This document shows, piece by piece, positions 1-6,824 of a DNA stretch of 9,630 bases. Under the pieces are notes generated by a model. The model was not told where the DNA came from, ran no database searches, and saw nothing but the letters and a program-made list of their open reading frames with translations. Origin of the DNA: DATJPD01 sp036394195 (GTDB lineage: Bacteria; Pseudomonadota; Alphaproteobacteria; CACIAM-22H2); contig DASWFO010000061.1 in the NCBI GenBank assembly GCA_036394195.1, positions 1 through 9,630 of the forward strand, in the 5' to 3' direction. How positions within the stretch are numbered: position 1 is the stretch's first letter; each line of letters starts with the position of its first letter. A program made the translations under genes and the position numbers.

Positions 1-266
1 CGCTCGAACGGCTGTCCACCTTCCTGCTCGCGATGGCGGAGCATGACTCGGCCGGGGTCTCAGCCCAGCACGCCGTCGAGCTGCCGATGAACCGCACCGA
101 TATTGCCGACTATCTCGGGCTCACCGTCGAGACCGTCAGCCGCTTCCTCACCCAGCTGCGGAGCCGCGGCATCATCGACCTGCGCAGCGCCAATCAGATC
201 GTTCTCCTGAATCCCACCCGCTTGCGCGACATCAGCGAGAGCGAAATCCGCGCCGCCCATTCCTGA
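1..266 (+). CDS. Crp/Fnr-family transcriptional regulator, C-terminal fragment (5' end outside window)
   Basis: The frame is open from the window edge (codons read from base 3) to a TGA at 264-266, giving 87 residues. It is the DNA-binding end of a Crp/Fnr-type regulator; the cyclic-nucleotide-like sensor domain lies outside the window. The winged helix-turn-helix spans about fragment residues 29-58. It begins MNRTDIADYLGL and has the recognition-helix pattern VETVSR, whose E, S and R match the residues E. coli FNR uses to read TTGAT half sites. This is typical of FixK/Fnr/Anr regulators that respond to oxygen or redox state, but the sensor cannot be seen, so iron-sulfur or haem sensing is unproven. 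A 69-nt gap separates it from the amidase on the same strand. I found no TTGAT-N4-ATCAA site in that gap, so control of the amidase by this protein is not shown. The family call is firm; the subfamily is not. Confidence 0.9.
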   Translation, partial: LERLSTFLLAMAEHDSAGVSAQHAVELPMNRTDIADYLGLTVETVSRFLTQLRSRGIIDLRSANQIVLLNPTRLRDISESEIRAAHS

Positions 267-323
267 GTCGCGTCGCGCATTCTAAAAGCCGGCGCTGTGC
301 GCTAGTGTTGGCGCCTCCAGGCG

Positions 324-328
324 GGAGG
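324..328 (+). promoter_or_regulatory. Ribosome binding site of the amidase
   Basis: GGAGG lies 7 nt before the GTG at 336 and supports this non-ATG start. A short inverted repeat, CGCCT/AGGCG at 312-323, ends next to it, but its loop is too small to be convincing as a regulatory hairpin. Confidence 0.65.
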
Positions 329-335
329 GGCCACC

Positions 336-1745
336 GTGACCGACGCGCTGTTCAAGACCATCTCCGAGATTGCCACCGCCCTCGATGAGAGGCGGCTCAC
401 CGCGCGCGACCTGATCGAGGCCGCGATCCAGCGGCACGACAAGTGGGGCGGTCAGCTCAAAGCGTATTCGTTGTGGGCCCCCGATGCGGCGCGCGCCACG
501 GCACAGGCCGCCGACGCCGCGTTCGCCGCGGGTACGCGCGCCGGCCCGCTGCAAGGCATCCCGATCTCGGTCAAGGATCTCTTCGCCGTCGCCGGCTGGC
601 CGACCTTCGCCGGAACGCCGCGCCGTCTGCCGCCGGCCTGGGAACAGGAGGGCCCGGTGATCGCGACGGTGCGGCGACAGCTCGGCGTCATGATGGGCAA
701 GACCCACATGGTCGAGTTCGCGTTCGGCGGCACCGGCGTCAACAACCACTACGGCTGCCCGCGCAATCCATGGGATGCGGCGGTCGCCCGCTCGCCCGGC
801 GGCTCCAGCAGCGGCGCCGGCGTCAGTCTCTGCGAGGGATCGGCCCTCCTCGCCTTCGGCTCGGACACCGCCGGTTCGGTGCGCATCCCGGCATCCGCCA
901 CCGGCAATGTCGGCCTGAAGGTCACGGCCGGACGCTGGTCGACGGACGGCGTCGTGCCGCTGAGCCGCGTGTTCGACACGCCGGGCATCCTGGTGCGCAG
1001 CGTGGCGGACGCGGTGTATGCGTTCGGAGCGCTCGATCCGGCGTGGACCGACGCCCGGGCATTCGAGCGCCGGGCGGGGGCCTGTGACATCGGCATGGTC
1101 CGCATCGGCTTGGGCGATCCGTCGATGTGGGAGAACTGCGCGCCGGGTATCGCTGAGGCGGCGAAACAGGCTCTCGACGCCCTTGGGCGCGCCGGTGCCG
1201 CGGTGAAGACGAAAGCGGTGCCCGAGATCAAGGAGGCCGTCGCCGTGTTCACCGAAGGCGGCGTCTCCGGCGCAGACCTGCGGGCATTTCTCGATCTCGA
1301 TCTGCCGGAGTGGATTCCGCTGGTCGACAAAATCAATGCTGCCATCATCAAGGCGACGGCGACCTTGCCAACGTCGGTTTACCTTCAGCGTCATTACCGG
1401 CTGGCGAAGCTCGCCAAGTCCGCCGCTGCACAGCTCGAAGACGTCGACGTGATCGCGTGTCCGACGCTGGTCATAACACCGCCGGTGATCGAAGAGATCA
1501 GCGATAGCGAAAGCCACTGGGCGGCGAACCGCAAGCTCGTGCGCAACACGGTCCCGGGAAATTATCTGGGGCTATGCTCGATCACCCTGCCGGTCGGCCG
1601 CGACCGCGCCGGCATGCCGGTCGGCCTGCAACTCACCGCCCGCGGCGGCCAGGACGAGCGCCTGCTGGCCGCCGCCTGGGCAGCGGAACGCGTCCTCGGC
1701 CGCGCGTCGGAACGGCTCGGCACGCCGCCTTTGCTGGCGACGTAG
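336..1745 (+). CDS. Amidase-signature family amidase
   Basis: A 469-residue cytoplasmic hydrolase of the amidase-signature family, which cleaves C-N amide bonds through a Ser-cisSer-Lys triad. All three residues are present: Lys80 in PISVKD, Ser157 in the GGSSSG stretch, and the nucleophile Ser181 in SDTAGSVRIP. The 24-residue spacing between the two serines is that of fatty-acid amide hydrolase and malonamidase E2. The length is normal for a stand-alone amidase. Features that would point to GatA have no support here, as there are no gatB or gatC neighbours. It starts at GTG, with a GGAGG ribosome site at 324-328, 7 nt upstream. The substrate is unknown; family members act on amides, ureas, carbamates or acylated amines. 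It follows a Crp/Fnr regulator and converges on the lactonase gene with only 21 nt between stops. Family confidence is high; substrate confidence is nil. Confidence 0.93.
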   Translation: MTDALFKTISEIATALDERRLTARDLIEAAIQRHDKWGGQLKAYSLWAPDAARATAQAADAAFAAGTRAGPLQGIPISVKDLFAVAGWPTFAGTPRRLPPAWEQEGPVIATVRRQLGVMMGKTHMVEFAFGGTGVNNHYGCPRNPWDAAVARSPGGSSSGAGVSLCEGSALLAFGSDTAGSVRIPASATGNVGLKVTAGRWSTDGVVPLSRVFDTPGILVRSVADAVYAFGALDPAWTDARAFERRAGACDIGMVRIGLGDPSMWENCAPGIAEAAKQALDALGRAGAAVKTKAVPEIKEAVAVFTEGGVSGADLRAFLDLDLPEWIPLVDKINAAIIKATATLPTSVYLQRHYRLAKLAKSAAAQLEDVDVIACPTLVITPPVIEEISDSESHWAANRKLVRNTVPGNYLGLCSITLPVGRDRAGMPVGLQLTARGGQDERLLAAAWAAERVLGRASERLGTPPLLAT

Positions 1746-1766
1746 CACCAAGCCAGTGGGCACCGG

Positions 1767-2684
1767 TCAGGCGTGAGAATAAAGCGGCTTGCCGGAGACC
1801 GGCACCTCGGCGCGCAGGATCGATCCGGTGTCGGATTCGGTGATGTAGACGTGCCGACGATCGGGGCCGCCGAACGCGATATTGGTCATGTGACCGCCCA
1901 CGCAGGCCTCGATCACGTGCGACGGCATCCCGTGGCCGTCGAAGCGCCAAACTCCGGTGCCCAGATGGCAGACATAGAGGCCATCCTCGCCGTCAATCGC
2001 CATTCCGTCCGGGCCCGCGTGCCCGCCTGACAGCTGGAGATAGGTGCCGACCTTGGCCACCGAGCCATCCGGCATCAAAGGTGCCCGCCACACCGCGTTC
2101 TGCCGCGTGACCGCGACGAAGAGCCGGTTTTCCGCATTATTGAGCACGATGCCGTTGGGGCTCGGAATGTTGTCGATCAGACAGTCGAGCCGGCCGGACG
2201 CGCCCAGGCGGAAGACGCGCCCGGTCGGGTCATGCATGCCGGTCTGGCCCTGGTCGGTGAAGTAGCAGTCGCCGTTCGCGGCGAAGACAAGGTCGTTCAG
2301 CCCCTTGAAGCTCTCGCTGTTGCGGGTCGCCAGCAGCGGTTCGACCTTGCCGCGCCTCGGGTCGAGCACGAGCAGGCCGCGCTTGTAATCGGCGATGAAG
2401 ATACGCCCGTCCTTGTGGATCTTGAGCCCGTTCGGCCAGCCATCGTACTGGACCACAAGCTCGCAGACCCCCTGCGGCGACAGACGGAAGATGCGCCCGA
2501 ACGGGATGTCGACAAAATAGAGATTGCCTTCGCGATCGAAGGACGGCCCTTCGAGGAAACAGTCGACCTCCTGGCCAAGGCGGTTGGGATCCGACCATTC
2601 GGTGCGCTGCTTCTTGCGGAACTTTTCGGGAAGGCGGAAATGAACCTCGGTCTTGACCCGTATCGGCGGCTGAAAAACGAACAT
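1767..2684 (-). CDS. SMP-30/gluconolactonase/LRE-family lactonase
   Basis: A 305-residue six-bladed beta-propeller protein of the SMP-30/gluconolactonase family, which hydrolyses sugar lactones or related esters with one bound divalent metal. The expected metal ligands can be placed: Glu45 in LEGPSFD, Asn177 in SPNGIVL and Asp226 in GPDGMAID. Asn130 in KGLND fits the substrate/metal-site asparagine. Repeated blade motifs of the GNLYFVD, GRIFIAD and DCYFTD kind recur through the chain. The length is close to the family norm, with about 40 residues before the first ligand and no signal peptide, so it is probably cytoplasmic. The ATG start has a good GGGAGGG site 6 nt upstream (2691-2697). It is transcribed divergently from the family-5 binding protein, and such pairs often share regulation. 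The family also includes dehydratase-like and organophosphatase-like members, so the exact reaction is open. Confidence 0.9.
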   Translation of the reverse strand: MFVFQPPIRVKTEVHFRLPEKFRKKQRTEWSDPNRLGQEVDCFLEGPSFDREGNLYFVDIPFGRIFRLSPQGVCELVVQYDGWPNGLKIHKDGRIFIADYKRGLLVLDPRRGKVEPLLATRNSESFKGLNDLVFAANGDCYFTDQGQTGMHDPTGRVFRLGASGRLDCLIDNIPSPNGIVLNNAENRLFVAVTRQNAVWRAPLMPDGSVAKVGTYLQLSGGHAGPDGMAIDGEDGLYVCHLGTGVWRFDGHGMPSHVIEACVGGHMTNIAFGGPDRRHVYITESDTGSILRAEVPVSGKPLYSHA

Positions 2685-2727
2685 TCGGCTCCCTCCCGTT
2701 GTGGCTCATCCAGTATCAGGCCGGATA

Positions 2728-2737
2728 TGTGTACGCA
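2728..2737. promoter_or_regulatory. Candidate operator palindrome in the divergent region
   Basis: TGTGTACGCA is a near-palindrome centred on GTAC, with 8 of 10 bases symmetric. It sits about 44 nt from the minus-strand start and 108 nt from the plus-strand start. The shape recalls GntR/FCD-type operators (GT-N-AC core), but that class is loose and no regulator gene adjoins it. It could be chance. Confidence 0.2.
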
Positions 2738-2833
2738 ATATGACGACCGCGCCGGCATGGATGCGGCCGGGTGTCATCTGGCATAGTGGCCGGAATAAGG
2801 CCGGCGGCCAAGATCGGGCCGGCCAACATGGGG

Positions 2834-2838
2834 GGAGG
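2834..2838 (+). promoter_or_regulatory. Ribosome binding site deciding the binding-protein start
   Basis: GGAGG lies 6 nt before the ATG at 2845. This start also begins directly at a signal peptide, which favours it over the upstream GTG at 2701. Confidence 0.7.
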
Positions 2839-2844
2839 ACGGAC

Positions 2845-4431
2845 ATGCGTGTTCGGGGCGTATGGTGTGCCGCGCTCAGCCTGGCGATTGGGGCGCTGTA
2901 CTTGCCACCGGCGCTGGCGGACGACCCGGTGCGCGGCGGCACGCTGACCTTCGGGATCCATGCCGGCGACCCGCCGACCTATGACTGCCACAGTTCGCCG
3001 GTGTTCTCGATCATCCACCTGCTCAGCCCGCATTATTCGAATCTGCTGAAGATCGACACGGCGCATTATCCGGACGTGATCGGCGACCTGGCCGAACGCT
3101 GGACGGTCTCGGACGATGCCAAGACCTACACGTTCCGTCTCCAGCCGAACGTCCGGTTTCACGACGGCTCGCCGCTGACCGCGGACGACATCAAGGCGAC
3201 CTATGACCGTATCCGCAATCCGCCGCCCGGCGTCACGTCGGTGCGCCAAGGCCTGGTCGCCGATATCGACCGCATCGACACGCCGGACACGCTCACCGCG
3301 GTGTTCCGGCTGAAGCAGCCGAACCGCGCCATGCTCTATGCGTTCGCCAACCCGTTCAACTGCGTCTATAGCGCGACAAAGCTCAAGTCCGACCCGGACT
3401 ACCCGGCCCACCGGGTGATGGGGACCGGCCCGTTCCGCTTCGTCGAGCACGTCAACGGCTCGTATTGGAAGGGGGAACGCTTCCCGGACTATTTCAAGCG
3501 GGGCCTGCCGTATCTCGACGGCTACCAGGCGCTGTTCCTGCCCGGACCGACCTTGGTCACTCGCATGCAAAGCGGACAGGTGCTCGCAGACTTCCGCGGC
3601 CTGTCGCCGAGCGAGCGCGATCGCGTGGTGGACTCACAGGGCGATAAGGTGAGCGTCCAGGAGATGCCGTGGCTCAACACGCTCCTGGTGACGTTCAACA
3701 CCCAGAAGAAGCCGTTCGACGACCCGCGCGTCCGCCGCGCGCTGTCGCTCGCCCTGGACCGCTGGTCGGCCGCCGAGGCGCTTCAGAAGGTGAGCATCCT
3801 GCATTACGTGGGCGGCTTTCTACGCCCGGGCTCCGCGCTGGCCGCACGCCCTGACGAGCTCACGACAATGCCCGGCTATTCGAAGGACATCGGCGCCTCG
3901 CGCGCCGAAGCGCGCCGGCTTCTGCGCGAAGCCGGCGTCGGCAGCCTGAAGCTGAAGCTGCTCAACCGCGCGGCGCCGACCGATCCGTTCCTCAACGCCG
4001 GCGTGTTCATCATCGACCAGTGGCGCCAGATCGGCGTCGAGACCGAGCACCAGCTGGTCAACGACGCGATCTACAATTCCACCATGAACGACGGCAGCTT
4101 CGATGTGGCCCTCGACTTCCAGGGCGATTCGATCGACGAGCCCGATTACCAGCTCGCACGCTACCTGTCCGTGGAGCTATCCGCCAACCGGGCGCGCTAC
4201 ACCGACCGCAACATCGACGCGCTGTTCGACAAGCAGCGCGATGCCGCCGATCCGGCGGCGCGCGCCGCGACCTTGCGCGAGTTCGAGCAGCGGCTGCTGA
4301 CCCAGGCGTATATCGTCCCGTTCCTGTGGTGGGACCGGATCGTGGTGATGAGCACGCGCGTGCGCGGCTGGCACATGAGCCCGAGCCATCTCATCGGCCA
4401 GGACCTGGAAAGCGTCTGGCTGGCGCCTTAG
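2845..4431 (+). CDS. ABC transporter family-5 periplasmic solute-binding protein
   Basis: A 528-residue extracytoplasmic solute-binding protein of family 5 (DppA/OppA/NikA type), which delivers peptides, opines, glycosides or metal chelates to an ABC importer. Residues 1-25 form a Sec signal peptide: MRVRG, a hydrophobic core, and a likely cut after PPALA before DDPVRGG. The family signature follows at about residues 81-122, with DLAERW, TYTFRL, VRFHDGSPLTADDI and an ATYDRI helix. GTGPFRF and VRRALSLALDR are further family landmarks. There is no lipobox cysteine, so it should be soluble in the periplasm. The start is set by the ribosome site at 2834-2838 and the signal peptide. No permease or ATPase gene follows; the next gene is convergent, 25 nt away. 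It is therefore an orphan binding protein in this window and its ligand cannot be read from context. Divergence from the lactonase suggests shared induction. Confidence 0.92.
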   Translation: MRVRGVWCAALSLAIGALYLPPALADDPVRGGTLTFGIHAGDPPTYDCHSSPVFSIIHLLSPHYSNLLKIDTAHYPDVIGDLAERWTVSDDAKTYTFRLQPNVRFHDGSPLTADDIKATYDRIRNPPPGVTSVRQGLVADIDRIDTPDTLTAVFRLKQPNRAMLYAFANPFNCVYSATKLKSDPDYPAHRVMGTGPFRFVEHVNGSYWKGERFPDYFKRGLPYLDGYQALFLPGPTLVTRMQSGQVLADFRGLSPSERDRVVDSQGDKVSVQEMPWLNTLLVTFNTQKKPFDDPRVRRALSLALDRWSAAEALQKVSILHYVGGFLRPGSALAARPDELTTMPGYSKDIGASRAEARRLLREAGVGSLKLKLLNRAAPTDPFLNAGVFIIDQWRQIGVETEHQLVNDAIYNSTMNDGSFDVALDFQGDSIDEPDYQLARYLSVELSANRARYTDRNIDALFDKQRDAADPAARAATLREFEQRLLTQAYIVPFLWWDRIVVMSTRVRGWHMSPSHLIGQDLESVWLAP

Positions 4432-4456
4432 CCTGGTTGCGCCGTTCAGTCTAAAT

Positions 4457-6064
4457 CTACGTTACGCAGCCGTCGGCCCCGCGCCGCAGCACCTTCCCGG
4501 GCAGGGCGCCGGTGTGGGTCGCGGCCTCGACCACCACGGCGCCATTGACGAGGACGTGGGTCCGCCCGCCGGTCGGGTACTGATGCGGCTCGTCGTAGGT
4601 CGCCCGATCCGTGAAGTCGGCCGGATCGAAGATGGTTAAATCGGCACGATAGTTCTCGCGGAGCAAGCCGCGGTCGGCGAGCTTCAGCGCCTTGGCCGTG
4701 GCGCCGGTCATCTTGTGGATCGCCTGCTCCAGGGGAACCAGACCCTGCTCGTGAACGTAGCGGCCGAGCACGCGCGGGAATGTTCCGTAAAAGCGCGGAT
4801 GCGGCATGCCCTGGCTGACGATGCCGTAGGTCGCGACACAATTGCCGTCCGAGCCGACGAGTGCCATGGGCGAGCGGATCAGGTCGCGTACGTCGTCTTC
4901 CGAGATCGAGGTCACCAGGACCCGCGTCGCCCCTTTGTCCTCGATCAGGTAATCGCAGAGGGTGTCGATCGGGTCCTGCCCGCGCTCGGCCGCCAGATCG
5001 GCAATCGTCCGACCCGCGTATTGCGGCAGGTTGGGTGTGATCGAGATCTGGACGCAGGCCCAGGACTCGATCCGGCCCCAGTTGTTCAGGCCATGCGCCG
5101 CGATGTCGGCGCCGAGCCGCGCGCGCGTCTCCGGAAGCCGCAGCCGCGCCAGCATCGCCTCGACCCCGCCCGCCTGGACCCATTGCGGCAGGATGTTCTT
5201 CAGCGGGTTGCTGCCCGCCGTGTACGGATAGGCGTCACAATCGACGTCGACGCCGCGACCGCGGGCCGCGTCGATCATAGCCAGCGCCCGCGACACCTTG
5301 CCCCAATTGTCGACGCCCGAGCATTTGAAATGCACGATCTCGACATGCACGCCGCAGGTGGCGCCGACGTCGATCGCCTCCTCGACGGCCTCCAGCACGC
5401 GATTGGATTCATCGCGCAGATGGGTGAAGTAGCCGGCGTTGTGGCGCTTCAGTATCCATGCCAGCGCGATCATCTCGTCGCGTTCGGCATAGGAGCCGGG
5501 AGCGGTGAACAGGCCGCTCGACATCCCGAGCGCACCCGCCCGCAAGCCCTCTTCGAGAAGCCGGCCCATCTGCTCGAGCTCCGCGGCCGTGGGCTTGCGC
5601 TGGTCCATACCCATGACCATGAGCCGCAGCGTGTTGTGTCCGACCAGCATGCCGGCGTTGACCGCGGTCGCCGGAAAACCATCGAGATACTCGGGAAAAC
5701 TCATCTCGCGAAACGGCAGCCACGGGGCACTCGGGCTCAGATAGTCCTTGAGCAGCTCGAGCTTCCCCGGCAGGCACGGCGCCACCGAGAACCCGCAATG
5801 GCCGATGATCTCGGTGGTCACGCCCTGCCGCACCTTGCTCTCGGCCTTGGGGTTGATCGGCAGCGTAAAATCCGAATGCGTCTTGATGTCGATGAAGCCC
5901 GGTGCCACGGCCAGGCCGGCGGCGTCGATCGTCCGGGCGCCGGCATGGGCGATCGTTCCGATCGCCGCGATCTTGCCGTCCTCGACCGCCACGTCGCCAC
6001 GCTCGCCCGCGGCCCCGCTGCCGTCGAAAACAGTTCCGCCCCTGATGACGATGTCGTAGCTCAA
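4457..6064 (-). CDS. N-acyl-D-amino-acid deacylase (D-aminoacylase), amidohydrolase superfamily
   Basis: A 535-residue amidohydrolase-superfamily enzyme of the D-aminoacylase type, which splits N-acyl-D-amino acids into a free D-amino acid and a carboxylate. The N-terminal strand set (IVIRGGTVFDGSG) and the barrel entry APGFID are typical. The tight zinc site is intact: Cys90 in GHCGFS, His215 in FTHLRDES and His245 in VHFKCSG. Their spacing matches Cys96, His220 and His250 of the Alcaligenes DA1 enzyme. Asp406 in GSDG fits the catalytic aspartate. The usual His-x-His of the second metal site reads Lys61-Thr-His63, so the first histidine is missing. The start is TTG with AAGGAG 8 nt upstream; a TAG in frame 24 nt upstream excludes a longer protein. 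It follows mtgA by 31 nt. Related dihydroorotase or hydantoinase activities are less likely given the Cys ligand. No signal peptide is seen. Confidence 0.9.
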   Translation of the reverse strand: MSYDIVIRGGTVFDGSGAAGERGDVAVEDGKIAAIGTIAHAGARTIDAAGLAVAPGFIDIKTHSDFTLPINPKAESKVRQGVTTEIIGHCGFSVAPCLPGKLELLKDYLSPSAPWLPFREMSFPEYLDGFPATAVNAGMLVGHNTLRLMVMGMDQRKPTAAELEQMGRLLEEGLRAGALGMSSGLFTAPGSYAERDEMIALAWILKRHNAGYFTHLRDESNRVLEAVEEAIDVGATCGVHVEIVHFKCSGVDNWGKVSRALAMIDAARGRGVDVDCDAYPYTAGSNPLKNILPQWVQAGGVEAMLARLRLPETRARLGADIAAHGLNNWGRIESWACVQISITPNLPQYAGRTIADLAAERGQDPIDTLCDYLIEDKGATRVLVTSISEDDVRDLIRSPMALVGSDGNCVATYGIVSQGMPHPRFYGTFPRVLGRYVHEQGLVPLEQAIHKMTGATAKALKLADRGLLRENYRADLTIFDPADFTDRATYDEPHQYPTGGRTHVLVNGAVVVEAATHTGALPGKVLRRGADGCVT

Positions 6065-6072
6065 GCCGGTTT

Positions 6073-6078
6073 CTCCTT
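6073..6078 (-). promoter_or_regulatory. Ribosome binding site supporting the TTG start of the D-aminoacylase
   Basis: On the minus strand this reads AAGGAG, 8 nt before TTG (6064-6062). With the in-frame TAG at 6088-6086 and no other start codon between, it makes the TTG start the only reasonable one. Confidence 0.8.
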
Positions 6079-6095
6079 GGCCACCCTAGCGCAGC

Positions 6096-6824
6096 TCACG
6101 GACAGCTGCGAGGGTTGGGAACCGCAACATTGGACATGCGGTCGCGGATGGTCGCGGCACGCTCTTCGACAAAGGCGCTGGGCTGGGCGACGGAGAGCCG
6201 GCGCGGATTGGGCAACACGGCGGCGAGCAGGGCCGCCTCGTGAGGCGTCAGCGCCGCGGCCGGCTTCCGGAAATAGCTGCGCGCCGCGGCTTCGGCGCCG
6301 TAGATGCCGTCGCCCCATTCGATCACGTTGAGATACACCTCCATGATCCGCTGCTTCGGCCAAATCACCTCGACAAGCAGGGTCAAGTAGGCCTCCAGCC
6401 CCTTGCGCACGGCGCTGCGCCCCGGCCACAGAAACGCGTTCTTCGCCGTCTGCATGCTGATCGTGCTGGCACCACGCAGTCGATGGCCGGCGAGAAAGCT
6501 GCGCCAGGCATTGCCCATTTCGACCCAGTCGAAGCCATGGTGACGGCAGAACCGCTCGTCCTCCGATGCCACCACGGCGCGAACCAACGCCGGCGAGATG
6601 CGCTGGAGCGGCATCCACGCCTTGTGGATGGGCTCGCCGTCGACCGATTCACGGATCAGCATCAACGGCGTCAGCGGCGGGTCGATCACGCGATAGATCG
6701 CCACCGGTGCCGCGGTCACCAGGATGAGCAGAAGCAGCACGCGCGCCAACAACCAGATCAAGCGCCGCGGCGTGCGGCCTTGGGATGCGGGCTTCGACCA
6801 GCGTGGGCCGGGATCCGCTCTCAC
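6096..6824 (-). CDS. mtgA: Monofunctional biosynthetic peptidoglycan glycosyltransferase MtgA
   Basis: A 242-residue family-51 glycosyltransferase that polymerises lipid II into glycan strands at the outer face of the inner membrane. The length equals that of E. coli MtgA. A single N-terminal membrane anchor lies at about residues 22-44. The conserved motifs are all present in order. The catalytic Glu88 sits in motif EDERFCRHHG (88-97). GASTISMQTAKN (118-129) follows, then the KGLEAYLTLLVE helix (141-152) and RIMEVYLNVIEWG (159-171), which holds the region of the second glutamate. There is no transpeptidase domain. The GTG start at 6824 overlaps the stop of the MFS gene as GTGA, so translation is probably coupled; I see no clear separate ribosome site. 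A much longer open frame reaching to 8201 is only the shadow of the MFS gene. The D-aminoacylase follows 31 nt after the stop. The identification is firm; the exact start is a little less so. Confidence 0.93.
   Translation of the reverse strand: MRADPGPRWSKPASQGRTPRRLIWLLARVLLLLILVTAAPVAIYRVIDPPLTPLMLIRESVDGEPIHKAWMPLQRISPALVRAVVASEDERFCRHHGFDWVEMGNAWRSFLAGHRLRGASTISMQTAKNAFLWPGRSAVRKGLEAYLTLLVEVIWPKQRIMEVYLNVIEWGDGIYGAEAAARSYFRKPAAALTPHEAALLAAVLPNPRRLSVAQPSAFVEERAATIRDRMSNVAVPNPRSCP

Larger units (their letters stand above)
2685..2844. promoter_or_regulatory. Divergent control region between the lactonase and the binding-protein gene
   Basis: This 160-nt stretch separates two divergent start codons and must hold both promoters. 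It contains the two ribosome sites (2691-2697 for the minus gene, 2834-2838 for the plus gene) and a small palindrome at 2728-2737. It also carries an inverted repeat TGGCCG/CGGCCA at 2787-2792 and 2805-2810 that could fold in the 5' leader of the binding-protein mRNA. I cannot assign -35/-10 boxes with confidence. An in-frame GTG at 2701 would extend the binding protein by 48 residues, but it has no ribosome site and would put a non-signal sequence before the signal peptide, so I treat the region as non-coding. Confidence 0.6.

Noticed and set aside
292..315. GGCGC...GCGCC inverted repeat between the regulator and amidase as a terminator
   Set aside because: The arms are only five bases long with a long loop and no T tract.
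282..1517. 411-residue open frame on the minus strand opposite the amidase
   Set aside because: It is Arg/Gly/His-rich with no recognisable domain and lies wholly antisense to a gene with an intact catalytic triad. High GC removes stops from such frames.
1790..1804. TGCCGG-AGA-CCGGCA hairpin near the amidase/lactonase junction as a terminator
   Set aside because: It lies within the lactonase coding end and has no following T run on either strand, so coding constraint explains it as well.
2701..2844. 48-residue N-terminal extension of the binding protein from a GTG at 2701
   Set aside because: It has no ribosome site and would bury the signal peptide. The ATG at 2845 has GGAGG 6 nt upstream.
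4715..6331. 538-residue open frame on the plus strand opposite the D-aminoacylase
   Set aside because: It is low-complexity and arginine-rich, with no ribosome site or family features, and is antisense to a well-supported enzyme.
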